Positions 1 through 11,800 of a stretch of 64,000 nt of DNA are shown one piece after another. Below the pieces are notes generated by a model. It saw only the letters and a program-made list of their open reading frames with translations, searched no databases and was not told the DNA's origin. The translations under genes and the position numbers were made by a program. Source of the stretch: Clostridia bacterium (lineage in GTDB: Bacteria > Bacillota > Clostridia > TANB77 > CAG-508); contig JAFWIH010000005.1 in NCBI GenBank assembly GCA_017533795.1, positions 1 through 64,000 on the forward strand, given 5' to 3'. The stretch's first letter is position 1, and each line of letters opens with the position of its first letter.

Positions 1-808
1 CTTTTAATTCTCCTACGGTAATTGGCTTAGCGTGTAGTGAATCTAGTGCTGCTCCTTTTGCAACTAATAAATGAGCTTCTTCTGGAATAATAATTTGCTC
101 TTCAGTTAGGTTTAAAGTTTTAATAAATCTTTCACGTAATTCTGAAAGATAGTTAAGAGGTCCGCCTAAAAATGCAACATTACCTCTAATCGGCCTACCA
201 CATGCTAGACCACTTATAGTTTGATTTACAACCGCTTGAAAAATAGACACAGCAATGTCTTCTTTTGCTGCACCATCATTTATTAGGGGTTGTACATCAG
301 TTTTAGCAAAAACCCCACAGCGTGAAGCAATAGGGTATATAGTTTTATAATTTTTAGCAAGTTCATTTAGGCCGGCAGTATCTGTGTGCAATAGTGATGC
401 CATCTGATCTATAAATGCACCTGTACCTCCAGCACATGTTCCGTTCATACGTTGTTCAATTGACTTATCAAAATAAATAATTTTAGCATCTTCACCGCCA
501 AGTTCTATTACAACATCGGTTTTAGGTATGTATTTTTCAACTGATCTTTTACATGAAATTACTTCTTGAATAAATCTAACACCTAAAAATTTTGCTGCAG
601 ACATAGCACCAGAGCCAGTTAGTGCTAATGTAAAAGTATTATTTGGATACCTATTACATAAATCTTCTAAGACATTACAAACTGTATTTTTTGTGTCTGA
701 AAAGTGCCTTTTGTAGTCTTTATATATAGTTTGTTCATTTTTATCCATAACAACTATTTTTACTGTAGTAGAACCAACATCAAGTCCTACATGTAATGTA
801 TCTTGCAT
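1..808 (-). CDS. acyl-CoA dehydratase activase (BadF/BadG/BcrA/BcrD ATPase family), 3' part outside window
   Basis: Read leftward from ATG at 808, preceded by AAGGAGA; 269 residues are visible and the frame is open at the left edge. The N-terminus GLDVGSTTVKIVV is the phosphate-1 loop of the ASKHA ATPase fold. Later motifs are ALTGSG, ELGGEDAKIIYFD, and MNGTCAGGTGAFIDQMA, whose cysteine is typical of activases that bind a [4Fe-4S] cluster between two subunits. Family members use ATP to inject an electron into 2-hydroxyacyl-CoA dehydratases. The end of the visible part (FLGGPLNYLSELRERF) resembles the long, about 1400-residue fused form, in which activase and dehydratase-like modules share one chain. 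That reading is inference because the rest lies outside the window. Confidence 0.85.
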   Translation of the reverse strand, partial: MQDTLHVGLDVGSTTVKIVVMDKNEQTIYKDYKRHFSDTKNTVCNVLEDLCNRYPNNTFTLALTGSGAMSAAKFLGVRFIQEVISCKRSVEKYIPKTDVVIELGGEDAKIIYFDKSIEQRMNGTCAGGTGAFIDQMASLLHTDTAGLNELAKNYKTIYPIASRCGVFAKTDVQPLINDGAAKEDIAVSIFQAVVNQTISGLACGRPIRGNVAFLGGPLNYLSELRERFIKTLNLTEEQIIIPEEAHLLVAKGAALDSLHAKPITVGELK

Positions 809-891
809 GAAAAAATCTCCTTATTTTATTATTATATAATATAAATATATTTTTATATTGTATACGTAATTTCTTATTTTGTCAATGATGA

Positions 892-936
892 CGCTCCTAT
901 GGATGTGCTGGAAAACATAACACATTCATAGGAGCG
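892..936. terminator. long hairpin between mecA and the activase gene
   Basis: Arms 892-907 and 921-936 pair over 16 bp with one G-U type mismatch and a 13-base loop. It sits directly behind the mecA stop codon. No clear T-run follows on either strand, so it may be a weak terminator or an RNA-stabilising hairpin. Confidence 0.45.
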
Positions 937-942
937 CTGTTA

Positions 943-1557
943 CTAACCAAAATATTCATTACATCTTTTTATTGAATTACGTTTCATAATTGGTGTACCA
1001 TATTCTGAAAGCTTTGTTTCAAAAGTTTCAGGGTGATTAATAGGCTTAGCAAATTCAGAAATAGTTGCAAAAAAACCTTTTACGTGAGTATAGTTTAGAT
1101 TTATATCCGTAATAATTAAATAATATTTATTATCATAGAAATATAAAGAATTGTTTTTTGCCAAACTATTTAAATTTCCAAAATTACTATTACTTATATA
1201 TGTACAAAAATTACAGAATTCATCAAATGATTCGAATTTATATATAACTTTTTTATAATTAATATTTGTGTTTTTTCTTTTAATACGTAGGTTCTTTCTT
1301 TTAGAAGATTCTTCTTCAACTTTTGTTATAGTAAAAATAAAAAGTCCTTCCGAAGAAGCAAGAGCTTCTATCAAAATTTTAGAATCTTTAGTATAAAAGC
1401 CAACAGTTCTTTCGGCCTCATCTAACATGTCAACAAATAGACTTTGAGATTCAATAGAATTAGACATAAAAGAATGTAGGTCAATATTTTTAGCTTCTAA
1501 ATCATCAAGATTAAGAATAATTCTAATCTTGTTGTCAGTTATTTTTTCAATTTTCAT
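943..1557 (-). CDS. mecA: adaptor protein MecA
   Basis: 204 residues, starting at ATG 1557 behind AAAGGAA. The N-terminus MKIEKITDNKIRIIL is typical of MecA. MecA presents substrates to the ClpC-ClpP protease through its N-terminal domain and activates ClpC through its C-terminal domain. The middle is lysine- and asparagine-rich (KRKNLRIKRKNTN, about residues 88-100), a linker between the two domains. The C-terminal half keeps the expected pattern (FESFDEFCNFC, SLYFYDNKYYLII). It is a single-gene unit with its own promoter upstream and a hairpin behind. In Bacillus the partner is the competence factor ComK; the substrate here is unknown. Confidence 0.88.
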   Translation of the reverse strand: MKIEKITDNKIRIILNLDDLEAKNIDLHSFMSNSIESQSLFVDMLDEAERTVGFYTKDSKILIEALASSEGLFIFTITKVEEESSKRKNLRIKRKNTNINYKKVIYKFESFDEFCNFCTYISNSNFGNLNSLAKNNSLYFYDNKYYLIITDINLNYTHVKGFFATISEFAKPINHPETFETKLSEYGTPIMKRNSIKRCNEYFG

Positions 1558-1612
1558 TAAATCAATTCCTTTCGAAGTAGATATGTCTTAATAATATTAT
1601 ACTACTAATAAT

Positions 1613-1641
1613 ATTATATTTAAAGATGTAAAATTTGGCAA
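1613..1641 (-). promoter_or_regulatory. sigma-A type promoter of mecA
   Basis: On the minus strand TTGCCA (1641-1636) and TATAAT (1618-1613) are separated by 17 bases, about 55 bases before the mecA start. Confidence 0.6.
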
Positions 1642-1671
1642 TCATATTTTGAAAAAAACTTTCATTAACAC

Positions 1672-1700
1672 TTGAAAAAAATTATAGTACCGTATATAAT
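1672..1700 (+). promoter_or_regulatory. sigma-A type promoter of the DUF4321-radC-mre run
   Basis: TTGAAA (1672-1677) and TATAAT (1695-1700) with a 17-base spacer, about 60 bases before the DUF4321 start. It diverges from the mecA promoter. No further strong promoter or terminator was seen before minC, so it may drive the whole cell-shape run. Confidence 0.6.
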
Positions 1701-1761
1701 AACTATGGTTAAAAAACAAACTATCCGTAAGAAAAAAGCGGAAAACTATGGAGGTAAACAG

Positions 1762-2019
1762 ATGGCTACAAGAGATAAAAATATATGGATTTTAGTTTTA
1801 TTTATTCTATCAGGATTAGTAGTAGGAGGACTACTTGGAGAACTTGCAAAAAATATAGACTGGCTTTGGTGGCTTGGATTTGGTCAGGAATTTGGTCTTG
1901 AAAATCCAATAACTTTGAATTTGAGCGTTGTAACAATAACTTTCGCATTAATGTTAAGAATTAACATTGCAAGTATTATAGGTATGGCTATGGCTATATT
2001 CATATATAGAAAAGTATAA
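1762..2019 (+). CDS. DUF4321 family small membrane protein
   Basis: 85 residues. I chose ATG 1762 because GGAGG lies just upstream, whereas longer in-frame starts at 1672 or 1705 have no ribosome site and lie within or next to the promoter. There are two hydrophobic segments, about residues 7-25 (WILVLFILSGLVVGGLLG) and the C-terminal third (INIASIIGMAMAIFIY), separated by a loop with several tryptophans. The overall pattern matches the clostridial DUF4321 family, commonly found just before radC and mreB. The function is unknown; its position suggests a link to the cell-shape operon, which is inference. Confidence 0.75.
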   Translation: MATRDKNIWILVLFILSGLVVGGLLGELAKNIDWLWWLGFGQEFGLENPITLNLSVVTITFALMLRINIASIIGMAMAIFIYRKV

Positions 2020-2075
2020 GATATAAGGGGGACAAAGTGGGGCAATTCTAAAAGAAGGGATTGTGATTTTGTCTA

Positions 2076-3821
<1,746 letters not shown>

Positions 3822-3845
3822 GAAAGGAATGTTAGTGTAAAACAC

Positions 3846-4664
3846 ATGTATAAAGATAAGAAAAGTGGAATTTTAGGTATATTTGTAACAGTTGTAATAT
3901 TAATTATTTTAGTGTTATTAACTAATACAGAAAATAACAATTTAACAGCTTTTGAAAATGCCGCATCAAGGTTGGCTACTCCTATACAAAACGGTTTGAC
4001 TTATTTAAAGAATAAAGTAAATGGTAATAATTCTTTTTTTACAGATATAAATAATCTTCAAACAGAAAATGAAGAGTTGAAAAAGAAAAACAGTGAACTT
4101 GAGCAGGAATTAAGAAAGCTAGAAACTATTAAAACAGAGAATCAAAGTTTAAAGGAGTATTTGAGTTTAACTGAAAAATATGCAGACTATAAAACTTTAC
4201 CAGCTGATGTAATTAATAGAGACATAAGCAATTATTCCAAAACAATAGTTATCAATGTAGGAACAAAAAATGAAGTAAAAGAAGGTATGACAGTTGTTGG
4301 AGATAAAGGTTTAGTAGGGTATATTATTTCTGCTACAGATAACACAGCAAAGGTACAAACAATTGTTGACACAGCCAGCTCAGTATCAAGTTTGATGAGC
4401 ACTTCAAGAGATCCAATTGTTTGCAAGGGAACTTTAGATGGTTCTTCAACACTAAAAGCAATGTATATACCAACCGAAGCTCAAATAATACAAGGAGACA
4501 GTATTGAAACTTCAGGTATTGGAGGAATATACCCAAAAGGAATACATATTGGAAATGTACAAAGAGTTGTGAACACAAACAACTCAATAGATAGATATGC
4601 AATAATAGAAACAGCAGTTAACTTTCAAAAATTAGAATCTGTACTAGTTGTAACAAATCATTAA
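3846..4664 (+). CDS. mreC: rod-shape-determining protein MreC
   Basis: 272 residues. N-terminal membrane helix (about 9-26, GILGIFVTVVILIILVLLT), then a coiled coil (about 72-105, rich in E, K and L), then the beta-rich periplasmic-type domain with VINRDISNYSKTIVINVG and GLVGYIISA. MreC bridges MreB inside the cell to PBP2 outside. The only purine-rich site (GGAAAGG, about 3821-3827) is about 18 bases before ATG 3846 and sits directly in front of a three-codon open frame (ATG 3829, stop 3838-3840). Confidence 0.92.
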   Translation: MYKDKKSGILGIFVTVVILIILVLLTNTENNNLTAFENAASRLATPIQNGLTYLKNKVNGNNSFFTDINNLQTENEELKKKNSELEQELRKLETIKTENQSLKEYLSLTEKYADYKTLPADVINRDISNYSKTIVINVGTKNEVKEGMTVVGDKGLVGYIISATDNTAKVQTIVDTASSVSSLMSTSRDPIVCKGTLDGSSTLKAMYIPTEAQIIQGDSIETSGIGGIYPKGIHIGNVQRVVNTNNSIDRYAIIETAVNFQKLESVLVVTNH

Positions 4665-4678
4665 ATGGAGGAAAAACT

Positions 4679-5212
4679 TTGAAAAAAATTATAATAAATA
4701 TCTTTATATTAATAACTTTTTTAATTATATATTTTCTTCAGTTAAACTTTTTTTCATGGTTTAAAATAGCAGGTGCGATGCCTAACTTGTTTGTTATACT
4801 TGTTTTTTATATTGGCTTATTTTCTGGAAGAAGCATGGGACTTACCTATGGAATCTTATTTGGTATTGTTTTAGATTTATTAGTAGGAGAAAATGTTGGT
4901 ATGACAGCAATAATGCTAGGAATTACTGGCATAATAGGTGGAGTGTTGGACAAAAATTTTTCTAAAGATAGTAGGATAACAATATTAATAATGGTTGTAG
5001 GAAGTACTATAATTTATGAAGTAGGTATGTATGTTTTAAGATATGCAATATTACATAGTAGTATAGAATTAATAAGTTTTTGCAAAATCCTTTTAGCTGA
5101 AGTTGTATTTAATGTTTTTATTACTATAATTCTTTATCCACTAATTCAAAAAACGGGACATAGTATAGAAAATGAATATAAAGGAAGCAAAATTCTAACA
5201 AGATATTTTTAA
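4679..5212 (+). CDS. mreD: rod-shape-determining protein MreD
   Basis: 177 residues from TTG 4679 with GGAGG at 4667. Almost wholly hydrophobic, with about five membrane helices; the segment GAMPNLFVILVFYIGLFSG and the conserved GILFGIVLDLLVGE are typical of MreD. It is an integral-membrane partner of MreC and PBP2 in the elongation complex. It lies 14 bases after mreC in the same run. Confidence 0.9.
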   Translation: MKKIIINIFILITFLIIYFLQLNFFSWFKIAGAMPNLFVILVFYIGLFSGRSMGLTYGILFGIVLDLLVGENVGMTAIMLGITGIIGGVLDKNFSKDSRITILIMVVGSTIIYEVGMYVLRYAILHSSIELISFCKILLAEVVFNVFITIILYPLIQKTGHSIENEYKGSKILTRYF

Positions 5213-5230
5213 AATAAAGAAGGTGAAAAA

Positions 5231-7324
5231 TTGAGTAAAAAAATCAAAAAAGAAAACATCAATTTACGATTTAACATATTGTCTTTGCTAGGATACCTTG
5301 TTGGAATAGCACTTATTATACAATTATTTAATTTACAAATAGTTAATGGTGAAACATACAGAGAACAATCTAATACAAGACTATCTAGAGAAAGTGAATT
5401 ACAAGCTGCAAGAGGAGATATATTAGATAGCTCTGGAAATGTTTTGGCAACGTCAAAAATGGGGTTTAGTTTGGAACTATATAAAACAAAAATAGACGAT
5501 GAAACATTAAATAATTCAATATTAGAATTAATTAATGTTTTAGAACAGCATAAACAATCATATGTAGATTCATTTCCGATAAAACCTGATCCATACGAGT
5601 TTACTTTAAAAGATCAGGAACTTTCAAATTGGAAAGCAAAGAATAAATTAAAGGAAGATGCATCGGCAGAAGACTGCTTTAATTATTTTAAAAAGAAGTA
5701 CAAAATAACTCACGAAAATCCAAAAGATGTAAAAAAAATATTAGCTATAAGATATGAAATAACAACAAAGGGTTATAGCAGTACAAGACCTATAAATATT
5801 GCAAAAGATATTAATCCACAAGTTGTGTCAATATTAAGTGAAAAAAGTGAGAAGTTCCCAGGAATTAATATTGTGACAGAATCTATTAGAACATATACAT
5901 CTGGAAGTCTTGCATCACACATATTAGGTTATATAGGTAAGATAAGTGAGGAAGAATATAATAATAACAAAGACATATATGATAATGATGATATAACAGG
6001 AAAAACTGGTATTGAATCAATTTTTGAAAAGTATTTAAGAGGAAAAGATGGTATCAAGCAAATAGATATGTCAGTTGATGGAACTGTTGCTGCAGAGTAT
6101 GTTTCAGAAGAAGCAACAGGAGGGTCAGATATTGTTCTTACAATAGACTCAAATTTACAAAGAATTACGGAAAACGCATTAAAGGAGAATATGGCTAAAA
6201 TAACAAATGGAGGATTTAGCCAAGCATATCATACTAAGTCTGGATCAGTAGTTGTAATGAATGTTAAAACAGGAGAAGTTTTAGCAATGGCGAGTAATCC
6301 AGATTTTGAGCCACAACAGTTTGTTGGAGGAATAAGCTCAGCTAAATATAATGAATATAAATCTTCTCAAGGCTTATTTAATAGAACAATAAGTGGATCT
6401 TATGCACCTGGATCGACTTTTAAAATGATTACAGCAATTGCGGGGCTTGAAAGCGGCGTAATAGATACTAGAACCAAAATAAATGATACTGGAATTTATC
6501 CTAAATATACTAATCCTGTTTGTTGGTATTATACGTCATTTCATAGAGGTCATGGATACTTAAATGTATCTGATGCAATTAAGCATTCATGTAACTATTT
6601 TTTCTATGAAACTGGAGATAGAATGGGAATAGATAATTTAGCTAAATATGCTAGGTATTTTGGATTAGGTAAAAAAACAGGAATAGAGCTTCCGAGCGAA
6701 ACATCAGGTACTCTTGCATCGAGAGAAACTAAAAAAGAAAAAACTGGGGAAGATTGGTATGCTGGTGAGACAACTTCTGCGGCAATAGGTCAAAGTTATA
6801 ACAGTTTTTCACCATTACAAATGGCAAAGTATATCAGTATGCTTGCAAATGGAGGACATAATATACAACCAACAATTATTAAAACAGTCAGAAATGCAGA
6901 TGGAAGTGAAATTAGTAAAGAAGAAATAAGAAAATTTACAAATGAAAAATTAGGTATTAATGAAGATAGCAATGAGGAGTTACCAATTAAACAAGAGAAT
7001 TTAAATGCTGTACTTGAAGGAATGAGATCTGTTACAAGTGAAACAGGGGGAACAGCTTATAATATATTTAAAGACTTTAATATAGAAGTAGGTGGAAAAA
7101 CTGGTTCGGCTGAAACTTCAACAGGTGATGTAAATGCATGGTTTGTTGGCTTTGCTCCATTTGAGAATCCGGAAATAGCAATTGTAATAATGGTAGAAAA
7201 TGGTGGACATGGAAACTATACTGCTGAAGTTGTTAGAGACATTATGGCAGAATATTTTGGAATGAATATACAACAAATTCAAGAGGATGTTAGTGCATCT
7301 CCTTATACAGAAAGCATGCACTAG
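5231..7324 (+). CDS. mrdA: penicillin-binding protein 2 (class B, elongation transpeptidase)
   Basis: 697 residues from TTG 5231 behind GAAGGTG. N-terminal membrane helix (about 13-33), dimerisation/pedestal region (about 50-330), then the transpeptidase domain with all three active-site motifs: S395-T-F-K398, S453-C-N455 and K623-T-G625-S626. It cross-links lateral-wall peptidoglycan in the outer leaflet space and works with RodA, MreC and MreD. No rodA is in the window. The gene follows mreD at 18 bases and ends 13 bases before minC. Beta-lactams would be expected to acylate Ser395. Confidence 0.92.
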   Translation: MSKKIKKENINLRFNILSLLGYLVGIALIIQLFNLQIVNGETYREQSNTRLSRESELQAARGDILDSSGNVLATSKMGFSLELYKTKIDDETLNNSILELINVLEQHKQSYVDSFPIKPDPYEFTLKDQELSNWKAKNKLKEDASAEDCFNYFKKKYKITHENPKDVKKILAIRYEITTKGYSSTRPINIAKDINPQVVSILSEKSEKFPGINIVTESIRTYTSGSLASHILGYIGKISEEEYNNNKDIYDNDDITGKTGIESIFEKYLRGKDGIKQIDMSVDGTVAAEYVSEEATGGSDIVLTIDSNLQRITENALKENMAKITNGGFSQAYHTKSGSVVVMNVKTGEVLAMASNPDFEPQQFVGGISSAKYNEYKSSQGLFNRTISGSYAPGSTFKMITAIAGLESGVIDTRTKINDTGIYPKYTNPVCWYYTSFHRGHGYLNVSDAIKHSCNYFFYETGDRMGIDNLAKYARYFGLGKKTGIELPSETSGTLASRETKKEKTGEDWYAGETTSAAIGQSYNSFSPLQMAKYISMLANGGHNIQPTIIKTVRNADGSEISKEEIRKFTNEKLGINEDSNEELPIKQENLNAVLEGMRSVTSETGGTAYNIFKDFNIEVGGKTGSAETSTGDVNAWFVGFAPFENPEIAIVIMVENGGHGNYTAEVVRDIMAEYFGMNIQQIQEDVSASPYTESMH

Positions 7325-7337
7325 AAAGGAAGTAAAA

Positions 7338-7949
7338 ATGAAAAATTGTGTTAGTATAAATTTAAAAAAAGATGAAATAGTAATTAAAATTAGTGAAGAT
7401 TCTGAGCAAAAAGAAATTATAGAAAATTTGAAAAAAAAATTACCTGAGTTAAAAAAATTATATAGAGACGAAAAAACACCAATAAAGGTTACAGGAAAAG
7501 TTTTAAAAAATAAAGAAATAGATGAAATACAAGTTTTAATAAAAGATAAAATAGATGTAGAAATAGAATTTGATACTCCAAAAACATTAGGACTACATAG
7601 TATAAAAAGAACCTTTAGTCAAAAAACAGAAATTTCAGAAACAAGGTATTTTAGAGGTTCGCTAAGGTCTGGACAAAAAATGGAATCTGAAGGAAGCTTG
7701 GTTATTTTAGGAGATGTCAATTCTGGGGCAGAAGTTGTAGCTGCAGACAATATAGTTATTCTAGGAAGCCTTAGGGGACTAGCACATGCCGGAGCCAAAG
7801 GAAACAAACAAGCAATTATTGCTGCTGGACTTATAGATACTGTGCAGATAAGAATTGCCAATATTGTTAAAGAGATAGACAGAGATGAGGAGCCATTACA
7901 TAAACAATCATATGTATACATAGAAAATGATGAAATAATTATTGAATAA
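7338..7949 (+). CDS. minC: septum site-determining protein MinC
   Basis: 203 residues. ATG 7338 is preferred over the longer frame because AGAAAGGAAG lies just upstream. The N-terminal domain (about 1-95) is variable. The C-terminal domain has the repetitive beta-solenoid of MinC: RSGQKMESEGSLVILGDVN, GAEVVAADNIVILG, RGLAHAG. MinC blocks FtsZ assembly near the poles when recruited by the ATPase MinD. Unlike the common mreBCD-minCD order, no minD or minE follows; the next gene is on the opposite strand. Confidence 0.88.
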   Translation: MKNCVSINLKKDEIVIKISEDSEQKEIIENLKKKLPELKKLYRDEKTPIKVTGKVLKNKEIDEIQVLIKDKIDVEIEFDTPKTLGLHSIKRTFSQKTEISETRYFRGSLRSGQKMESEGSLVILGDVNSGAEVVAADNIVILGSLRGLAHAGAKGNKQAIIAAGLIDTVQIRIANIVKEIDRDEEPLHKQSYVYIENDEIIIE

Positions 7950-7962
7950 ACACCTAGTTTAA

Positions 7963-8139
7963 CTATGTTAGCAATAGTAATATTAGCACAATAAATAATT
8001 CATTGTCTTTTACGTTTTCTTGGTATAGAAAAAAGAGCAAACACACTATTATTAAGTCATCTAAGAAAATTTTTAAGCCAAAAATTTCAAACAAAAAATG
8101 ATTATTATTTTCAGGGAGAATATATGGAAAACTATACAT
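7963..8139 (-). CDS. small unknown membrane protein (third gene of a compact cluster)
   Basis: 58 residues from ATG 8139, with AAAGGAG about 10 bases upstream (ATG 8145 is an alternative). It overlaps the stop codon of the 127-residue gene upstream by 8 bases, suggesting coupled translation. MYSFPYILPENN at the start is followed by two hydrophobic stretches (FGLKIFLDDLIIVCLLFFLY and LFIVLILLLLT). I cannot assign a named family. The coupled start and the amphipathic-hydrophobic pattern support a real gene. Confidence 0.65.
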   Translation of the reverse strand: MYSFPYILPENNNHFLFEIFGLKIFLDDLIIVCLLFFLYQENVKDNELFIVLILLLLT

Positions 8140-8515
8140 TGCCATTATTCTCCTTTTTTTCATTATTTAGTAAATCTACTATTTTTGTCATGTTTAATAA
8201 ATTTACATATTGATCTAATTTAGCTTTTCTACTATCTCGTAAATATGGTTTTAAAGAATATAGCAAGTTAGCTCTAGGATCATCTTTTGAGTTGATATTA
8301 TCTATTATGCCTTTTAGCTTGATAATAGTTTCAACATCAATGTTTAAACTGCTTTGATTTTTGCCTGAAGATGATGTAAAGCTAGTACTAGTATTTGAGC
8401 CTTTAGGATTAGAACTGCTAATACTGTTTAATATATCTTTCATGTTATCAGGAATATTGCCATTATCCATCATGCTTTTAACATTATTTATAAGATCAGA
8501 TAAATCTTCAGACAT
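8132..8515 (-). CDS. unknown soluble protein (second gene of a compact cluster)
   Basis: 127 residues from ATG 8515 behind GAAAGGAAT. N-terminal part MSEDLSDLINNVKSMMDNG is helical. A low-complexity Ser/Thr/Asn linker (about 33-55) follows, then a conserved-looking C-terminal helical part (LLYSLKPYLRDSRKAKLDQY). No signal peptide or membrane helix. It lies between two other small genes, 19 bases after the first and overlapping the third. Function not recognised. Confidence 0.7.
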   Translation of the reverse strand: MSEDLSDLINNVKSMMDNGNIPDNMKDILNSISSSNPKGSNTSTSFTSSSGKNQSSLNIDVETIIKLKGIIDNINSKDDPRANLLYSLKPYLRDSRKAKLDQYVNLLNMTKIVDLLNNEKKENNGNV

Positions 8516-8534
8516 AAAATCATTCCTTTCGTAG

Positions 8535-8684
8535 TTATTTCATCTTCTTTTTTAGCTCAGCAATAATCTGGTCTTTACTTTCTGAATTCATTATTTTATT
8601 CGCTTGTGATAGTGCTTTTTCTAAATCATTTTTATTTATATTACCAAGTAACCCTACAAGTTTGTTTAAATCTAAATTATCCAA
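8535..8684 (-). CDS. 49-residue unknown protein (first gene of a compact cluster)
   Basis: TTG start at 8684 with AGAGGTGG just upstream; the frame closes at 8535. The product begins MDNLDLNKLVGLLGNINKND and ends in a lysine-rich helix (AELKKKMK). It is probably a single amphipathic helical domain. Close spacing to the 127-residue gene suggests one transcript of three genes. Too short for confident family assignment. Confidence 0.55.
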   Translation of the reverse strand: MDNLDLNKLVGLLGNINKNDLEKALSQANKIMNSESKDQIIAELKKKMK

Positions 8685-8797
8685 AATACCACCTCTTTTA
8701 ATTATATGATATTAACTATATAGATATTATATTAAAAAGAATTATAAAAGTTACAAAAAAAAATTACACAAAATTACAAATTTTTTGTTGTAAATCC

Positions 8798-8826
8798 TTG
8801 AAAAATATATAATTATAAGATATAAT
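8798..8826 (+). promoter_or_regulatory. sigma-A type promoter of the surface-protein pair
   Basis: TTGAAA (8798-8803) and TATAAT (8821-8826), 17-base spacer, 44 bases before the ATG at 8870. Confidence 0.65.
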
Positions 8827-8869
8827 AGAAACTGAGAGTTTGTAAATTATATGTAATGGAGGGAATTTT

Positions 8870-11800
8870 ATGGGAACAAAAGGATTTCAAACAAGAAAAG
8901 ACAACATTGCTAAAAAATTAGTAGCAATTTTATTAATCATTGCACTAACAATGGTAGACTTTATTTTTATTGGCGTAGAAGCTGTAAGCTATGCTGCTGA
9001 TAGTTTAACAACTGGAACAGCAACAAACAATAAAAATGTAACATTTGATTGCTACTTTAAAGGAGTAAATGGAGAAGCAATTACTGAAAAAACTGAAGCC
9101 ATAAATAATAATAGTATTAAGTTATATGGCCAAGTTTCAGTAAAAAATGATGGATACTTTGTGGGAAGTGTAACACTTGGAGAAAGTAACTTTAAACTAA
9201 AGAATGAAATACTAAGTGACAGTATAAATAAAATAGAAGGAAACACAATAACTTTAAATCAGGTAAACGCTGGGGAAGTTGTAGAATTTGAAATAGGAAT
9301 AGACCCTATTAAAAATGATACAATTAATTCAGGGTTTTTAAACATGTTAAGTGATGTTTCAATAAATGGTATTTATAGAAACAATAAAGAAAAAGATATA
9401 GAAATAAAAGCAACGAGAAATGTACAGTTAACACTTTCTAATCCATATGCTGAAAATGAAGGAGTAGAATTTAGTACTAACATTATCACTAACAAAGTAT
9501 ATAATGTAAATGGAGAAAACAAAAGAATAGTACAAGTTCTAGTAGAAAGTGGTCTTGTTGGAAGCCAATATCCTATAAAAGAAACAAATATAGAATTGAA
9601 TGTTCCAAATCAAGTAGAAAAAGTCGATGTAATATCAAGAGGAACTTTTTTAACTAATGGAAAAAATGAAACTGAGTTCAATTCAAATGATTGGAATTAT
9701 TCAAAAGAAGAACAAAAAATAGAAATAGCTATAAAAAATCTAGAAAGTAATAAAACAATAAAATGGACAAAAAATGAAAAAGACCAATTAATAGTAACAT
9801 ATATAATGGATGCTAACACAAATATTAATAATACAAATATTAATGCAAAAACTAGAATAATACTATATGATGTAAATTCTACAGTAAAGGAATCTACATC
9901 AGCAGCTACAATATCAGAAGAAAAAGATGGTATTATTACAAGTGAGATTAAACCTGGGGAAAGCAACATTTATAAAGGAAAAATTTACTCAGGAGAAGAC
10001 AGAATTTATAATCTAACTACTAATATATATGTAAATGAAGCAGAAACAGGAAAAAATGCAAATATAGAATTACTACCTACAACATATGAAACATCAGAAG
10101 GAGAACTATCAGCAAATATTCAATTATCAAATACAATAATTAATAAGTCACAAGTTTTAAGAGTTTTAGGAGAAGACGGAACTTTAAGAATTTTATCATC
10201 TACAGGAAGCTATATAGCAGAAATTAACAATGCTACACAAACAGACGAAAATGGTAATGTTTTAGTAAAATACCCAGAAGGAACAACATCAGTAAAAGTT
10301 GAAACTTCAAATGCTAAAAATACTGGTACAATATCATTAAGCAACATGAAAGTTATAAAACAAGATGGTAATAGTAGAGAAATAAAAGCAAAATATGTGG
10401 CAATTAAAGAAAAAATATCAGGTAGTGAAAGTAAAATAGAATTACATGAAACTTCAGAAGATGCATTATTACAAGTAAGTAAATCAAATTTATCTACATT
10501 AGTAGAAAATACTGGAGTAGAAATAACAACAATTCTAAAAACAAGCAATGAACAAAATGAACTATACAAAAACCCTACTATAAAAATTGCATTACCTTCT
10601 CAAGTAGAAAATGTTACTGTAAATGGTATTAACTTATTATATGAAGATGAACTAAAAATATCATCTGCTAATACACATGACGAAAATGGAGCAAAGGTAA
10701 TAGAAATAAACTTAGAAGGAGAACAAACAAAACATAAAGCAGGTAATGTACAAGAAACAACAATAATAATAAATGCAAACTTAACATTAAATAAAAAAGC
10801 AACTAACAGTAATGAAACAATAAGCATGACATGTGTAAATGGTAATACAGGTGCTCAAATAGAAAAGAAACAACCTATAGAAGTTGTTTCACCTAGAGGA
10901 ATGGTTACAGTAAACAGCATTAATGATTATGGAATGACAGTAATAGGAGAAGATAATCAAACTTCTAAGCTTGAATTAGGAACAGGCGCAAAACAAACTC
11001 AAGTAAATATAGAAGTTATTAATAATAATGAAGAAAAAGTTAATGGTGTTAAAGTAATGGGTAACTTCCCAACAAAAAATGAAACAAACACAATAGAGAC
11101 ATCTGTAAGTGGAATTGAAGTATCAGGAATGGATGCTAAAGTATATTACACAGAAAACGAAAATGCTACAGACAACTTAGAAGATAATACTAATGGATGG
11201 AACACAGAAATTACAGATAATTCAAAAGTAAAAAAATACATGATAGCACTAGATAGTATGGAACAATCACAAGGAATATCAGCATCATATGGATTAAATA
11301 TTCCAGCAGGATTACAATATAATGAGCAAACATATGAAGGATACAAAGTTACATATAACAACGCAAATACAGCTAATGAAGTTGTAGCAGCTACACTTGG
11401 ATTATCAACAGGTAAAGGTCCAGAATTAACAACTACAATGAAAGTGAAAAATGGAAATAATGAATTAGCTAATGGACAAAAGGTTGCACAAGGTGAGGTT
11501 GTAAAATATGAAATAACTGCTGAAAATACTGGTACAGAAGAAGCAACAAATGTTGTTATATCAGGTACAGTACCAGAAGGAACAGTATATGTAGAACCAA
11601 AAGAAAACTATGTATATGAAGCAGGATACTATAATGAAATTCAGGATAAAAAAGAAGTAATATTTGAAGTAGAAAGCATACCAGCAGGAGAAAAGGTTAC
11701 GAAATCTTATGAAGTCAAAGTAACTAAAAACGCACAAATTGGAGAAGAAATAGAAAATAAGGCAACAATAAAATATGGTGAAGCTACAGCTGAATCTGAG

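Noticed and set aside
892..936. Riboswitch between the activase and mecA genes
   Set aside because: It lies behind mecA and is a simple hairpin; no known aptamer features.
1672..1761. 30-residue N-terminal extension of the DUF4321 protein
   Set aside because: The extension overlaps the promoter and has no ribosome site; ATG 1762 has a strong one.
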